Origin: Nepenthes gracilis | Taxonomy: Eukaryota > Streptophyta > Magnoliopsida > Caryophyllales > Nepenthaceae | Direction of reading: 5' to 3' | Assembly (NCBI GenBank): GCA_033239525.1 | Contig: BSYO01000014.1 | Span: 10,276,021 to 10,340,020, forward strand | Length of the DNA stretch: 64,000 nucleotides | In this document: positions 12,201 through 22,739 of the stretch, one piece after another | Numbering within the stretch: position 1 is the first letter of the stretch | How the letters are laid out: each line of letters begins with the position of its first letter | Notes under the pieces: model-generated | What the model was told of the DNA's origin: nothing | Databases searched by the model: none | The model's input: only the letters and a program-made list of their open reading frames with translations | Translations under genes and position numbers: made by a program

Positions 12201-13970
12201 ATATAAATAATATGGATTTAGCATGTATAAGATCAAAGGATTAAGGACTTAAAAAAAAAAAAAAAAAAACAGTTGAGAAGTCTAATCTGTCCACCTGGAT
12301 GGATAATATTAGCCAGAAAACCGACGGTTCAGCGGTCAGTTCACCCAAACAGCTCACCGCCAAATGTTTTGTTTTATAATGAGCGGGATCGTGTAGCCGT
12401 CTCATCACAGACCGCGCCTATAATGTAACGTAATACCATTATTTATTCAGTTTATTTATTATCTAAATTTTTATTTATAAAATTTATTAAAATTAGAAAA
12501 AAATTAAAATTTAAAATAAACCATATATATAAAAAATTACAAATTATATGTTTGGTTGCCATCCCAGTACAATGACCTAATAGTAATATAAAAATTTTAT
12601 ATTATTTTGTGATATTATTGGTTCTCAACACATAGATAATTATTTTTAATATATATATCCAAATTATGTGGTGATTATGAATCCTTTTAATAATTGAGTT
12701 ATACTGTTAAGTGATGTGTATGATATAGTGTTTTTTAGACAGGGAGGATGGGAGATGTATGGCAGATGAGACAAAGAAATAAAATAAAGAGATAATTATT
12801 CGAAATTGTTTGGGAGTCTTTTTAGGATTACATGTATCTTTATAAAAATATATATTTTTAATTTTTTATTAATTTATTTTTAATTTTTTAAATTTTATTA
12901 CAATGCTAAGTCTGTTCTGTGTTAAATATTATTCCATATTACCCAAATCTTTCACTTTTTGAATCCCTAATTAATCAGTATTGATTGATTTTAATCAATC
13001 TTAGAAATCAGTCAGCTTATCTTAATTAACCCTAAGAATCCTGTTTGTTAGACCGCTCGAGTCATCTTCCAGGAGAGAGCAATAGCAAAACAATGACTTA
13101 TCTCAAACAATTTAGAAAAATATTATCAAGTTACCAATTTTTTTTTATGTTCCTTATTTTTTTGAAATGGAGCAGATTCCGTGCCCTCTTCAGATTGAAG
13201 ATATTATTTGATATATCTCAAAAATTTGGATTAACGTACGGATTAGAAGGTTTATAACTTTACTCAAACGTCTTACTGTAAACGAGGATAATTTTCGTAA
13301 TTATATATCAGGATTCTATGCGCCACAACAGAATAAATTAGAGATAAAAGATATATAAGGCTCACTCATTAATATATCATCTAATACTCAAATTAGTAAT
13401 CTTTTTATTAAAATTGAAAAGATATTAAACAAGTAAATGATAAGAATTAAAGATAATGGGGATGAGTATACGTTTGGAGGGCTATGCTCCTTTTTGTGTG
13501 CACCCATTTGATTAAGCAGCTCTTCTTTTTTCAATTCTTCTCTTCATTTTTTTTGGGAGACGTTAAATTTATAATCAAAAGTACCGTTTGATTGATCGGC
13601 CCTTAAATTAATTACGTGTATATAATGTCGTTTCGGATTAACAATGAGAATGTTATTTATAATCTATAATGGCCATCCTCATTCAATGAGAGGGCCATCT
13701 GGTTTCTAGTTATAGAGTCATTTTGACCACGGGCTATTAAATGGCTAATTATGGTCTTTTTAATATTTTATTGTTCAGATTGTGTCATTTAATTTACACA
13801 TTCGAACACTACTACTGATTGGTTTTATAGTTTATTGCATTAAGTTGTTGACATTTGAACCTTTTATCTAATTGAGTATTATGCTGGTCTATCTCGGACC
13901 ATACCCATCATTATTTTTGAAGTGGTTCATAGAAAGATTGCTTCCACGATATTTGCCCCGACTGGCCAAT

Positions 13971-14395
13971 TTCACTTTATTATTAAGCATTGGGTTGGGT
14001 TGTTCCTTCTACTGCTTTTCAAGGTTAGATATTTTTTTCCTCCACATGTCGAGGCTGCTGGATGTTTGTTTGGAGTTGGAGGGGTTGTTTCTTCTTTTTC
14101 TTATTCTTCACTCTATTCTTAGGTATTGGGGTATTCATCCTATTGTTCCTCCGGGTTAGATATTTATTTCCTTCTCGTGCTGAGGTTATTGGACATTGGT
14201 CTTTAGAGTTGGTGGGTTTGCTTCTTCTTTTTCTTGTTTTTCACTCTATTATTAGGCAATGGGTTATATTCTTCGAGTTTAGATATTTATTTTGCTTTGT
14301 ATTGGAATTGCTCGATGTTGATTCAGAGTTGGAGGGGTTCTTTCTTCTTTTTTGTATTCTTATTGTTTGGAGCTCGGGCTCACTTTTGCTCATTG
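13971..14395 (+). repeat. tandem repeat, unit about 124-130 bp, ~3.3 copies
   Basis: The phrase (G)GTTTAGATATTTaTTT or GGTTAGATATTT recurs at 14,023, 14,153 and 14,277. In each unit GAGTTGGaGGGgTTgcTTCTTCTTTTTcTTgTT follows at a similar offset. A partial first unit (CACTTTATTATTAAGCATTGGGTT) starts at 13,971 and matches 14,241-14,265. The Phe/Leu-rich reading frames across it (for example 14,062-14,457) follow from the T-rich unit and are not counted as genes. Confidence 0.7.
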
Positions 14396-14469
14396 TTTGT
14401 ATTTGGGTCCTTGGAGGTGCCTTATTTTGCTTGTTTTACTCATTTACCGTTATGTGATTGGATCTTATA

Positions 14470-14920
14470 GATTCTAGATCGAGTTTTTGTAATTTTTATT
14501 TATATGGTTTGATTAATTACCTAAAAAAGTTTATATAATCTTTTTAAAAAGATTTTAAAGTTATTATTGATTAGCTATAAATAAATAAATTTAAGATAAA
14601 AAAATAACAATAATATAAAAACAATTCTGTACTTGATGAAAATCTGAATTTCACATCACTTTCCATAATTGTAGTAGTGAGGGAAATGTCAGAGAAAGTA
14701 TACAATAGGCTGAAAATATTATAATATCCTATAGTTTTAAATCTTTACTGAAATAACATATAGTAATTATAAATTCTTCAATAACCACTTAAATATATCA
14801 TATAATTTTAATTCTTTTTATTTTTTAATATTTGATTGTATCTTTTAATAAAAAAAATAACATATATTATATTGTGATTTTCTCAAAGGTTGAGATGTCA
14901 TAACTACTCAATCCTATATC
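14470..14920. other. AT-rich spacer
   Basis: No gene or structured repeat was recognised. Confidence 0.5.
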
Positions 14921-14926
14921 GTAAGG

Positions 14927-15142
14927 GATTCAGAGGATTTTATTTCCCATAGGAATGAAAAAATTTATCTTTCAGTTTCAACTCTAAGTTTAAAATGGAT
15001 ATTGTTATTTAACTATTATTTAAAAAATTAAAAATTAATTATTCTATAATAATTAGATCATAATTATTTATTTAAAATTAGACGGTCAAAATTGAGAGAT
15101 TACACCCCTCTATTCTTATAGGAGATGAAATTCCCATCAATC
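14927..15142. mobile_element. MITE-like element, ~216 bp
   Basis: The left end GATTCAGAGGATTTTATTTC followed by CCATAGGAAT is an imperfect inverted copy of the right end (reverse complement GATTGATGGGAATTTCATCT then CCTATAAGAAT), about 30 bp. The interior is AT-rich with no coding capacity. Flanking CTATATCGTAAG (14,914) and CTATATTGTAAG (15,142) are near-identical and may be part of a target duplication. The superfamily is not assigned. Confidence 0.55.
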
Positions 15143-15214
15143 TATATTGTAAGTCACACCCATTGGTGTAATTAGAAACTTGTTCCATTTCAACCCCCAA
15201 CAAAATACTACACA

Positions 15215-15219
15215 ACATC
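15215..15219. repeat. Gypsy-1 target-site duplication, left copy
   Basis: ACATC immediately before the TG of the 5' LTR. The same five bases follow the 3' LTR at 28,029-28,033. Confidence 0.85.
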
Positions 15220-16244
15220 TGTTGGCTCCATTACTAAGGCCTACGAAAATCTCAAGTAACCCCGGCCCAAGCATTAAAGGAGCCTATGTCAATTAATTAA
15301 TGGTGGCGATTTGAGTACAAAAAACAATGGGGCGATCTGTAACGCATTAAAGCATTACACCAGCTCCAAAGGAGTGAAGGAGTGGCCCGTACGAAGCACG
15401 TAACAGTTTAGCGTAAAATGGTTGAAGGTATAAAGTCGATTCTAAATTTCAAGTGGTTGTTTTAACCACATCAATGTCAAACAAATAGAGACATCGGTCA
15501 ACGTAATCCCAAAGATTTGACGATGAATAAGAACCAAAAAAATCGCTCGGAAGCCGCCTGCGTGCAACCAACCAATCCCAACTCAAAGGGAGACCAAGCG
15601 TGGCCGGCAGCGCTCAGGATCCTGCTTGCCACCGCAAAACGACAGCCGACACGACCGACGGTCATCGACAGTGATCGGCGGCCAATGAACCCTAGCAACG
15701 GGAGTTCTCGCGCCCAAAGTCCTCTCGGGAGGAGCCTATAAGAGCTCTCTTCCTCCGCAGAGAAGGGCTGCTTCTTCTTTCTTTTCCCAGATCAAAAGAG
15801 AGAAAGCAATCAAAGAGAATAGAATTCTAGTCTCGAGGCCACAAACGAGCCCGCTTCTCCCAAGTTCTTGATTCCCAAGCCTAATCAGGCAACGAGAAGT
15901 TAGCCACCCACTGCGGTGCGTCAAGGAAGCCAGACATTCCGCTACCTGCTCATTGCATTTTCCACTCTAATAAACACGCATCACTCACGCATCATCAGTG
16001 CACATCCGCACACCACCTTGCGTGTGCATCATTTTCATTTATTGCGGGAACTTGCTGACTTGAGCGTTGCAATGGTCGTGGTGGGAGAAATCCCGCCGGA
16101 CCTCCGACCTCTTGTTTGTTGATTGTGTTGTGCAGGTCCAAGTTAACAGATACGGAGACCAGACCCTCATCCCCAAGCTTTAGCGCAGCTGAGAACTCAG
16201 AGGCCTCCTAATCAGTACAATAACTGCGGATTCAGGACGTAACA
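15220..16244 (+). repeat. Gypsy-1 5' LTR (1,025 bp)
   Basis: Starts TGTTGGCTCC and ends GTAACA. It aligns closely with the 3' LTR from about 15,545 to the end and over the first ~65 bp. The U3 part between about 15,290 and 15,545 differs and makes this copy about 140 bp longer. A TATA-like box (CTATAAGAG, 15,736-15,744) marks the promoter. Small reading frames inside occur in both LTRs and are not genes. Confidence 0.9.
15736..15744 (+). promoter_or_regulatory. LTR TATA-like box
   Basis: CTATAAGAG, conserved at 27,518-27,526 in the 3' LTR and followed by a CT-rich stretch. It is the likely start region of the genomic RNA. Confidence 0.6.
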
Positions 16245-16262
16245 TTGCCGTCGTCTGTGGAA
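16245..16262 (+). promoter_or_regulatory. Gypsy-1 primer-binding site
   Basis: TTGCCGTCGTCTGTGG directly follows the LTR end. It corresponds to the 'TTGGCGCCGTCTGTGGGAA' type site common in plant Gypsy elements, with changes in its first bases. The equivalent in the remnant at 50,313 is TTGGTGTCATTTGTG. The priming tRNA was not identified. Confidence 0.55.
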
Positions 16263-16315
16263 AACTGATGAGAAGCCTAGTGTCTCTTTCCTACCTCCCT
16301 TCCAAAGCAAAGACA

Positions 16316-17830
16316 ATGGTGAACACCAGAGCACAAGCTTGTGCTCCAGCAATGAATGTTGTCGCTCACAGCGAGGACCCCCCTATCGGGAGCCACGTAG
16401 ACAACCGTCTGGAGCCCATCGTCCACCGCTTGGCCGCAAACGTGGGCGACATAAAGCTAATACTCCACGCCCTATGTGATCGGACGGGAACTCCTTGGCC
16501 GAGGGCTGCCCCTCCAGTATCCCAAGCGTCCTCCTCCAGAAGGAGGAGACACCACGCGGCAGCCTTCAGGAGGAGATCCAACCAACCTGACAACGTCGCG
16601 GCCCAGGCGGTCCCCAACAGAATGGACCCATACGAAGCTGAAAGCTATCCCGACTGCAGTGATCGGGGGGATAGCCCTGAGCGGCGTAACCCCAGCAACT
16701 CCCACGGCCACAGGAGACTGACCACGGCGGGCTCCAACAGTGGGTGACCTCCTCAAGCGGAGAGCCAACACCACCAACAAGCTCAACTACACCTTCAGGA
16801 CCATACGGAGCTCCGCAATGTCATCAACACGCGGAGAGGCGCTCCCGACCCGTCGATGGAGGAAAAAGTTAAGGTGTTATGGGACATCCTGAACAAGGAG
16901 AGGCCCACGCAATCCTCTGTCAACCTTCAGAGGTCGTCCTTCGCCATGGATCTGCGGACCCAGCCGTTGCCGAGCAAGTTTAAAATGCCTGTCCTGGAGG
17001 GGTACGACGGAAGCAAGGATCCGATGGACCATCTCAACTGCTTCGGCACCTATTTGTCCCTAGAGGGAGCGAGCGAGGCGCTGATATGCCAGTGCTTTCC
17101 CGTCACCCTCAGGGGGGACACGTTGCTCTAGTTCCATGGTCTCCCTCTGAATTTCATACGCTCGTTTGACGAGCTAGCTGACAGTTTTCTGAGCCAGTTT
17201 GCCTCCAACCGAAGAGAAGAAAGGCAACCATAGCACCTGGTCCGCCTCCCTCAGAGATCGAATGAAAGCCTGAAGCCGTTTCTCAACCGTTTTATCACTG
17301 AGGTGCGGCAGATCCCCCAGCTTTCTGACGAGCTGAAACTCAATGCCTTCTCCGCCATGCTGGCGACGGGGGATTTCTTTAAGCACCTATCGCACCAGCG
17401 CCGTCAGACCTTCTGGGAGGCTGAGGCCATCGCCAGGACTAACATCACGGCCGAAGAGGCCAACGAGGCAAAGCGCCCTGAGTGAGCGGACCGGCCCCCG
17501 GAAGCCACCAGATTTACCGACGGATGGAAGAGGGACGGTGACAGCCACCGCTTTTCGGAATGCCGCTAGCAGCCGCGACCTCCGCCCGGACCTAGGAAGG
17601 ACCACAGATGACATCCCTGACTCCCCTAAACGACACTCGTACAAACATCCTGATGCAGATCCAGGACGAAAAGTTCTTCAAGTGGTCGAAAGTGCCGAAA
17701 GGTCCTAGCAGCGGCGATCAGACCAAATACCGCCAATACCACCGCTGCCTGGGACAGTCGACTGAGAACTATCGGACCCTGCAGCAGGAGATAGAGGACC
17801 CGAGCCGCCATGGACACCTTAAACGGTTCG
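16316..17830 (+). pseudogene. gag: Gypsy-1 gag
   Basis: Capsid/nucleocapsid polyprotein. I place the start at 16,316 (MVNTRAQ), not at the earlier ATG 16,268, because the remnant at 50,409 begins with the same MVNTRAQ. An Arg/Ser/Pro-rich region follows. The retrotransposon gag core (LPSKFKMPVLEGYDGSKDP, then FLSQFASNRREER and ESLKPFLNRFI) spans 16,856-17,485. A nucleocapsid-like motif follows in another frame (KYRQYHRCLGQSTENY, then GHLKRFV, about 17,725-17,835); its usual Cys residues are missing. In-frame stops lie at 16,745, 17,129 and 17,231, and a frameshift follows 17,483. The gene is inactive as written. Confidence 0.8.
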
Positions 17831-18033
17831 TGAAGAGTTAAGGGCAGGGCCCCGCAACCTCAGAAGGCGAGGCCAGCGAGCCGCCGAGAGGTCGCACAGC
17901 CACCAGCGTGGTCAATATAATCTCCGCCTCAGCTGCCGGGGACACCGGGCGAAGGTAGCCAAGGTTGACTTCCAGCAACAAGTGAGCAAGGATAGGGGAA
18001 AGGAGTGATGTCATTAGTTTTAGTAGTGACGAT

Positions 18034-18561
18034 ATGGCTCATGTAACCTTCCCCTATATTGATCCCCTCGTTCTATCCGCCCTCGTTTTAGATGGTAAGA
18101 CTGATTACCAGTTGAAACGAGTCTTCATTGATAATGAAAGTTCACAGAATTTACTGTATCTCAGCGCTTTCTTTAAGCTTGGATTAAGGAGAAGCCGGAT
18201 GAAAGCGGCCGATGGACCCTTGTGTGGCCTGGATAATGAACCGGTCCCCGTACAAGGGATAGTCCAGCTAGAGTTCACTATGGGAATCCACCCGTGCTCT
18301 ATAACGCGGGAGCTGGCGTTCCTTGTCGTTGACCAACCATCTGTCTACAACGCCATATTGGGCAGACCTTTCCTCACGACCTTTGGAGCCGTGACATTGA
18401 TCCTACACCTAAAGGTGAAGTTTCCCATCCCGTGGGGTGTGGGGGAAGTGCTCAGGGACCGGGAGATGGGACGAATGTTCTACCTGTCCCAGATCAGCCC
18501 CATGGCACCATACCGCCCAGACGAAGATCTCGATCTCCACGACGAAACCTTGCTGCAGTAA
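18034..18561 (+). CDS. Gypsy-1 aspartic protease (retropepsin)
   Basis: The domain that would cleave the polyprotein. An open frame of 175 codons starts MAHVTFPYIDPLVL. The active-site loop reads FIDNESSQNLLYL, so the Gly of the usual D-(S/T/N)-G motif is Glu. The second half is well kept: YNAILGRPFL and FGAVTLILHLKVKFP. It lies in the same frame as RT, separated by the stop at 18,559. Upstream in the same frame is the typical linker VVNIISASAAGDTG. The ATG is not necessarily used, since this is a polyprotein segment. The changed active-site residue makes activity doubtful. Confidence 0.75.
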   Translation: MAHVTFPYIDPLVLSALVLDGKTDYQLKRVFIDNESSQNLLYLSAFFKLGLRRSRMKAADGPLCGLDNEPVPVQGIVQLEFTMGIHPCSITRELAFLVVDQPSVYNAILGRPFLTTFGAVTLILHLKVKFPIPWGVGEVLRDREMGRMFYLSQISPMAPYRPDEDLDLHDETLLQ

Positions 18562-19914
18562 GCCCAGTCGGGAGAAGCTACCGAAGCAGTCCCACTGAAT
18601 CTCTCCGAGCCGAAAAGGTGCGTCCACGTGGGTAGATCTCTCCGGCCCACGGAACGTGACCGATTAATTACCTTCCTTGGGGCCAACTCCGACGTGTTCG
18701 CCTGGGTTCCCGCTGACATGCCTGGGATACCAACCGAAGTAATTGTCCACAAGTTGGGCCTTGATTCAAGCTGCAAACCCATTAGGTAAAAGCGCAGGAA
18801 CCACTTCATCGATAAGTTGATCGCCATAAGAGAAGAGATGAGGAGACTCCAAGACGTCGGATTCATCCGGGAGGTCCAATATCCGGAGTGGTTATCCAAC
18901 ATCGTGCTGGTAAAAAAGAACAATGGCAAGTGGCAGATGTGTGTCGACTTCACCGACGTAAATAAGGCTTGCCCCAAAGACAGTTTTCCTCTCCACAAGA
19001 TTGATCAACTAGTAGACTCCACGTCCTAACACGAACTCCTAAGCTTCATGGATGCGTATTCCGGCTACAATCAGATTCAGATGCACCCTGAGGACGAGGA
19101 ACATACCTCCTTCATGATCGACTAAGGGACGTACTGCTACAAGGTGATGCCCTTTGACCTCAAGAATGCCGACGCAACCTATCAGCGCCTGGTAAACAAG
19201 TTATTCGAGACCCAAATTGGGAGAAACATGGAAGTGTACGTTGACGATATGCTCGTGAAGAGCAAAATCGCCCACGACCACATTAACGACCTAGAGGGGA
19301 CCTTGCAGGTCCTCTGGGGGCACGAGATGAAGCTCAATCCCTCCAAATGTGCCTTCGGAGTGACTTCAGGAAAGTTCCTGGGCTTCATTGTGTCTCAACG
19401 CGGCATTGAAGCTAACCCAGAGAAGATTAAGGCCATCCTCGACCTGAATCCTCCATGGACGATAAGAAAAGTGCAGAAACTCACTGGGCGAATAGCAGCC
19501 CTCTCACGGTTCCTGGCCAAGTCGGCAGAGAAGTATCTCCCCTTTTTCAAAGCGCTGAGGTGCACTAAATCGCTAGGGTTCCAGTGGACCGAGGAATGCG
19601 ACGAAGCTTTCAAAGAGTTGAAGACGTACCTCGCCAGCCCGCCTCTCCTGAGCTCGCCGTGCAAGGGCGAGGACCTTTATCTCTACTTCGCCACGTCAGC
19701 AGCGGCCCTTAGTTCCGTGCTAGTCGGAGAGCATGAGGGAGCTCAGTGGCCAGTGCACTACGTATGCCAGGTGCTGACGGATGTAGAGGCCCGCTATCCG
19801 CACGCCGAGAAGATGGCGCTGGCCCTCATCTATTTGGCGCAGAAGCTGCAGCCCTACTTTCAGTCACACCGGATCATTGTACTGACAGATCAACCCTTAA
19901 AGTCGATCCTGTAG
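18562..19914 (+). pseudogene. pol: Gypsy-1 reverse transcriptase and Ty3-type RNase H
   Basis: RT copies the element RNA into DNA. In frame with protease: LITFLGANSDVFAW, then DMPGIPTEVIVHKLGL, VLVKKNNGKWQMCVDF, DVNKACPKDSFPL, and the catalytic box VYVDDMLVKSK (about 19,234-19,266). Downstream FLGFIVSQRGIEANPEKI and LTGRIAALSRFL are the RT connection. The Ty3-type RNase H part reads LYLYFATSAAALSSVLV, lacking the catalytic Asp as is usual in Tat elements. Stops at 18,787, 19,027, 19,123 and 19,912 break the frame. Otherwise the frame holds without shifts for over 1.3 kb. Confidence 0.85.
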
Positions 19915-20538
19915 AAACCAGAAACTTTCCGGCGGTTGGTCAAGTGGGCCGTCGAGCTAGGAGAGTTCGACGTGGAGTTCCGGCCCCAGCCAGCCATGAA
20001 GGGACAGGCCCTGGCAGATTTTATTGTTGAAGCAACAACCCCAGCTCCAGAAGACGCTGACAGCCCTAGAAATGTGGGAGACCACGGCCCTCCAATGTGG
20101 ACCCTAAACGTGGATGGATCGTCCACCCAGGTGGGCAACGGAGCCGAAGTCATACTAAAAACGTCAGAGGGTACGGAGATTACATACTCTGTCGCGCTAA
20201 CCTTCCCAGCCACCAATAACGTGGCAGAGTACGAGGCCCTCCTTGCAGGACTACGCCTGGCCAAGGAATGTTCCGCAAAGTCATTGGTTGTGCACAATGA
20301 CTCCGAGCTTGTCGTCAACCAGGTACAGGGAAACTTCGACGAGTCAAACCCACAACTCGTGAGGTACTTGGCAAAAGCGAAGACCCTAATCCAGGAGTTC
20401 GATCGCTTCCTGATCAGGCACATCCCTAGGTCCAGATACTTGAGAAGGTCGACCAGGGCGGCGGAGACGCAGCTACCGGATCCCGGAGCAGTACTCGGGG
20501 AGCCAAGGGAAGTCCTAGCTACGCTTGATATTGTATGA
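19915..20538 (+). pseudogene. Gypsy-1 archaeal-type RNase H
   Basis: Second RNase H domain found in Tat-lineage elements. Catalytic residues are visible in order: Asp in LNVDGSSTQVGNG, Glu in NVAEYEALLAGLRLA, Asp in VVHNDSELVVNQVQG. It is in frame with RT after the stop at 19,912. The C-terminal part changes frame after FLIRHIPRS (about 20,430), so the link to integrase is broken. Confidence 0.75.
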
Positions 20539-20579
20539 TGGACTAGGAAATACTATGGGTAGACACAGGAGACAATTGG

Positions 20580-21812
20580 TTGACGCCGTACATGAAATAC
20601 CTGACTGGAGGAACTCTTCCCGATGATGCGGATGAGGCCAAATGGATTAAGAAGATAGCAGGTTGGTACACGCTCCTCGATGGAAGGCTATATAGGCGGG
20701 GATACTCCATTCCTTTCCTGAAATGCCTTACTCCAGAAGAAGCCATGTACGCCCTGAGCGAGGTGCACCTGGGATTATGCGGATCGCACATCAGGGGAAA
20801 GAACCTTGCATTCAAGGTCATGCGGCAAGGGTTTTATTGGCCGACCATGAGGCGAGATGCTATGGAGTTCGTCATAAAGTGCGAGAGTTGCCAGGTCCAC
20901 AGCCCCATGACGCATCAACCGCACACAGAGCAGCACTGCCTTCAGTCCCCGTGGCCATTTGCGCAGTGGAGACTCGATATCCTCGGACCATTAACCTTGG
21001 GCTCCAGGCAGAGAAAGTTCCTGATCATGGGTATTGACTATTTCACCAAGTGGGTAAAAGCTGTCCTTCTGGCCCGGATCACCGAGCAGAACGTAATGGA
21101 ATTCCTCCGTCAGAATATCGTTTGCCGCTTTGGGATTCCTGAGGTCATAGTGATCGACAATGGGACCCAATTTAGCAGCAAGCGATTCACAAGGTACTGT
21201 GGTAACCTCCGCATCAAGCTGATCCACACGTCTGTGGCGCGTCCTCAGGCCAACGGGCAGGTTGAAGTCACCAACCGCATGTTGTTGCATGGGTTAAAGA
21301 TCAAGCTGGAAGACACAGGGAGCTCGTGGGTCAAAGAGCTACCGTCCGTACTCTGGTGGTATCAGACGACCCCGCGGGAGCCAACGAGAGAGACACCCTT
21401 CAACCTCTGCTTTAGGGTTGAGGATGTAGTCCCTGTGGAAGTGGGAATGCCAAGCCTGCGGGTTGAATGCTTCGATCCAACCACCAACTCGCATAGGCTC
21501 CGGGAAAAACTAGACCTACTCTCGGAGGTTCGAAATACGGCACAACTACGGATCACAGCCTATCAACAGCGCGTCGCGCGATATTACAACAAGCGGGTGA
21601 AGGCATGCCCTCTTGAAGTTGGAGATCTAGTCCTCCGGAGTGTACAGGCGGCGGAAAAGACCGCGAACAGGAACAAGCTCTCCCCTGGGTGGGAGGGCCC
21701 GTTCCTCGTCTCCACAATCCTCCGGAACAGAGCGTATAAACTGCGCACCCAGAACGGCAAATTGGTCCCCCTGATCTGGAACGCCACCAACTTAAGAAAA
21801 TATTACCAGTAA
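20580..21812 (+). CDS. Gypsy-1 integrase (uninterrupted frame)
   Basis: Inserts element cDNA into the genome. A 410-codon open frame, shifted relative to RT. The zinc-binding HHCC module has His63, His70, Cys101 and Cys104 (EVHLGLCGSH ... KCESCQ). The catalytic core has Asp133 (WRLDILGPL), Asp193 (VIDNGTQFSS) and Glu229 (NGQVEVTNR), exactly DD35E. The C-terminal domain ends KLSPGWEGPFLVS...WNATNLRKYYQ, a GPY/F-type end with the expected length. It is the best-preserved domain of the element. Without an intact RT and gag it could act only if supplied in trans. Confidence 0.88.
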   Translation: MTPYMKYLTGGTLPDDADEAKWIKKIAGWYTLLDGRLYRRGYSIPFLKCLTPEEAMYALSEVHLGLCGSHIRGKNLAFKVMRQGFYWPTMRRDAMEFVIKCESCQVHSPMTHQPHTEQHCLQSPWPFAQWRLDILGPLTLGSRQRKFLIMGIDYFTKWVKAVLLARITEQNVMEFLRQNIVCRFGIPEVIVIDNGTQFSSKRFTRYCGNLRIKLIHTSVARPQANGQVEVTNRMLLHGLKIKLEDTGSSWVKELPSVLWWYQTTPREPTRETPFNLCFRVEDVVPVEVGMPSLRVECFDPTTNSHRLREKLDLLSEVRNTAQLRITAYQQRVARYYNKRVKACPLEVGDLVLRSVQAAEKTANRNKLSPGWEGPFLVSTILRNRAYKLRTQNGKLVPLIWNATNLRKYYQ

Positions 21813-22739
21813 CATCACGCCGGCCCAGGTAATGCACGCACGTGCACCATGTTGAATGCTTGTACACGTGTTATGCTTTTTGTTAATAAAATTAGTTTTC
21901 CTGTTATTATGCATCTCCATTTGTGTGAAGTGTTGGCATGCATAGCATTCTTAAACCAAAACGACCTAGACTGCCCCTAAGTCGGTAGGACTATCGTCCG
22001 TCCGTAAAGCAAACCCTTGGCCTCGCGCCAAGTGGCCCATAAGCGGCCATTAAAAACCTCGCCCGCACGGCGAGTAAGTTTGAAAGGGGACACATCTATC
22101 ATGGCTTTACGCCAGTCGACCCAAGCGATCAAAATATTAGGCCTGGGGGCTTTGAAGGCTTCCCAATTCTCGGCTAACAAAAACCTTAGGGGGCAAGAAT
22201 CGCAGGCGTGCGGCGACCTTCTCACGCAGAAGAGAGCACCCTCAGTCTACGATGATTGAGGGCTAGGACCTTAAGTACGGTGACAATGACACCTTGAGTA
22301 GAGGCCACGCACCTCCCGCAGATACCACGCTAATAAGGCCTATACCCGGAGCCCGGCTGTTGTGGCTTGAAAACCTGGTTGACCCTTGGTGTGGCTCCAC
22401 GGGACTTGCGACGACATCCACTTTACTGGATCGAGCTTCCCATCGAACGCGCGAGATGCGGCGACATCCTCTAACAAAAGACGAGCACAGCACAAGAAGG
22501 CACTTGACTAGGGCCTTGGCTACAATAACTTTGCGAGCTTAGTCTTCAAATACGGGGCATGACCTCACAGACCACATTGAACAAAGGGTACGATCTTACA
22601 TACCGCATCGGGAGACAACGTATACGAAAGAGAAGGAAATTTCTCTTTATCTATTTGCCGAAAACAAGTAAATACAAAAGCAGGGGAGGAATAAAAAAAA
22701 AAAAAAGAGGGGCAATGGAGCAACCTATACAGGAAAAGA
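21813..22739. other. Gypsy-1 post-integrase spacer
   Basis: Non-coding by my reading. TTAATAAAATTAG near 21,883 could serve as a sense poly(A) signal. A poly(A) run lies at about 22,693-22,707. Short overlapping frames show no recognisable product. Confidence 0.5.

Larger units (their letters stand above)
8960..13960. other. AT-rich intergenic spacer
   Basis: Five kilobases without a supportable gene. It contains (AT)n runs at 9,260-9,278, 11,091-11,112 and 12,183-12,200, and a poly(A) run near 12,252. The block at 12,275-12,430 is less AT-rich but shows no recognisable product. The frame at 13,045-13,257 (70 codons) has no recognisable similarity. Confidence 0.5.

Noticed and set aside
13872..14457. 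Hydrophobic 95- and 131-codon frames that look like membrane proteins
   Set aside because: They follow the T-rich tandem repeat, overlap in two frames and lack a conserved motif.
15498..16122. Several 60-75-codon frames inside the Gypsy-1 LTR, repeated at 27,328-27,891
   Set aside because: LTR sequence on both strands; same frames in both LTRs because the DNA is duplicated.
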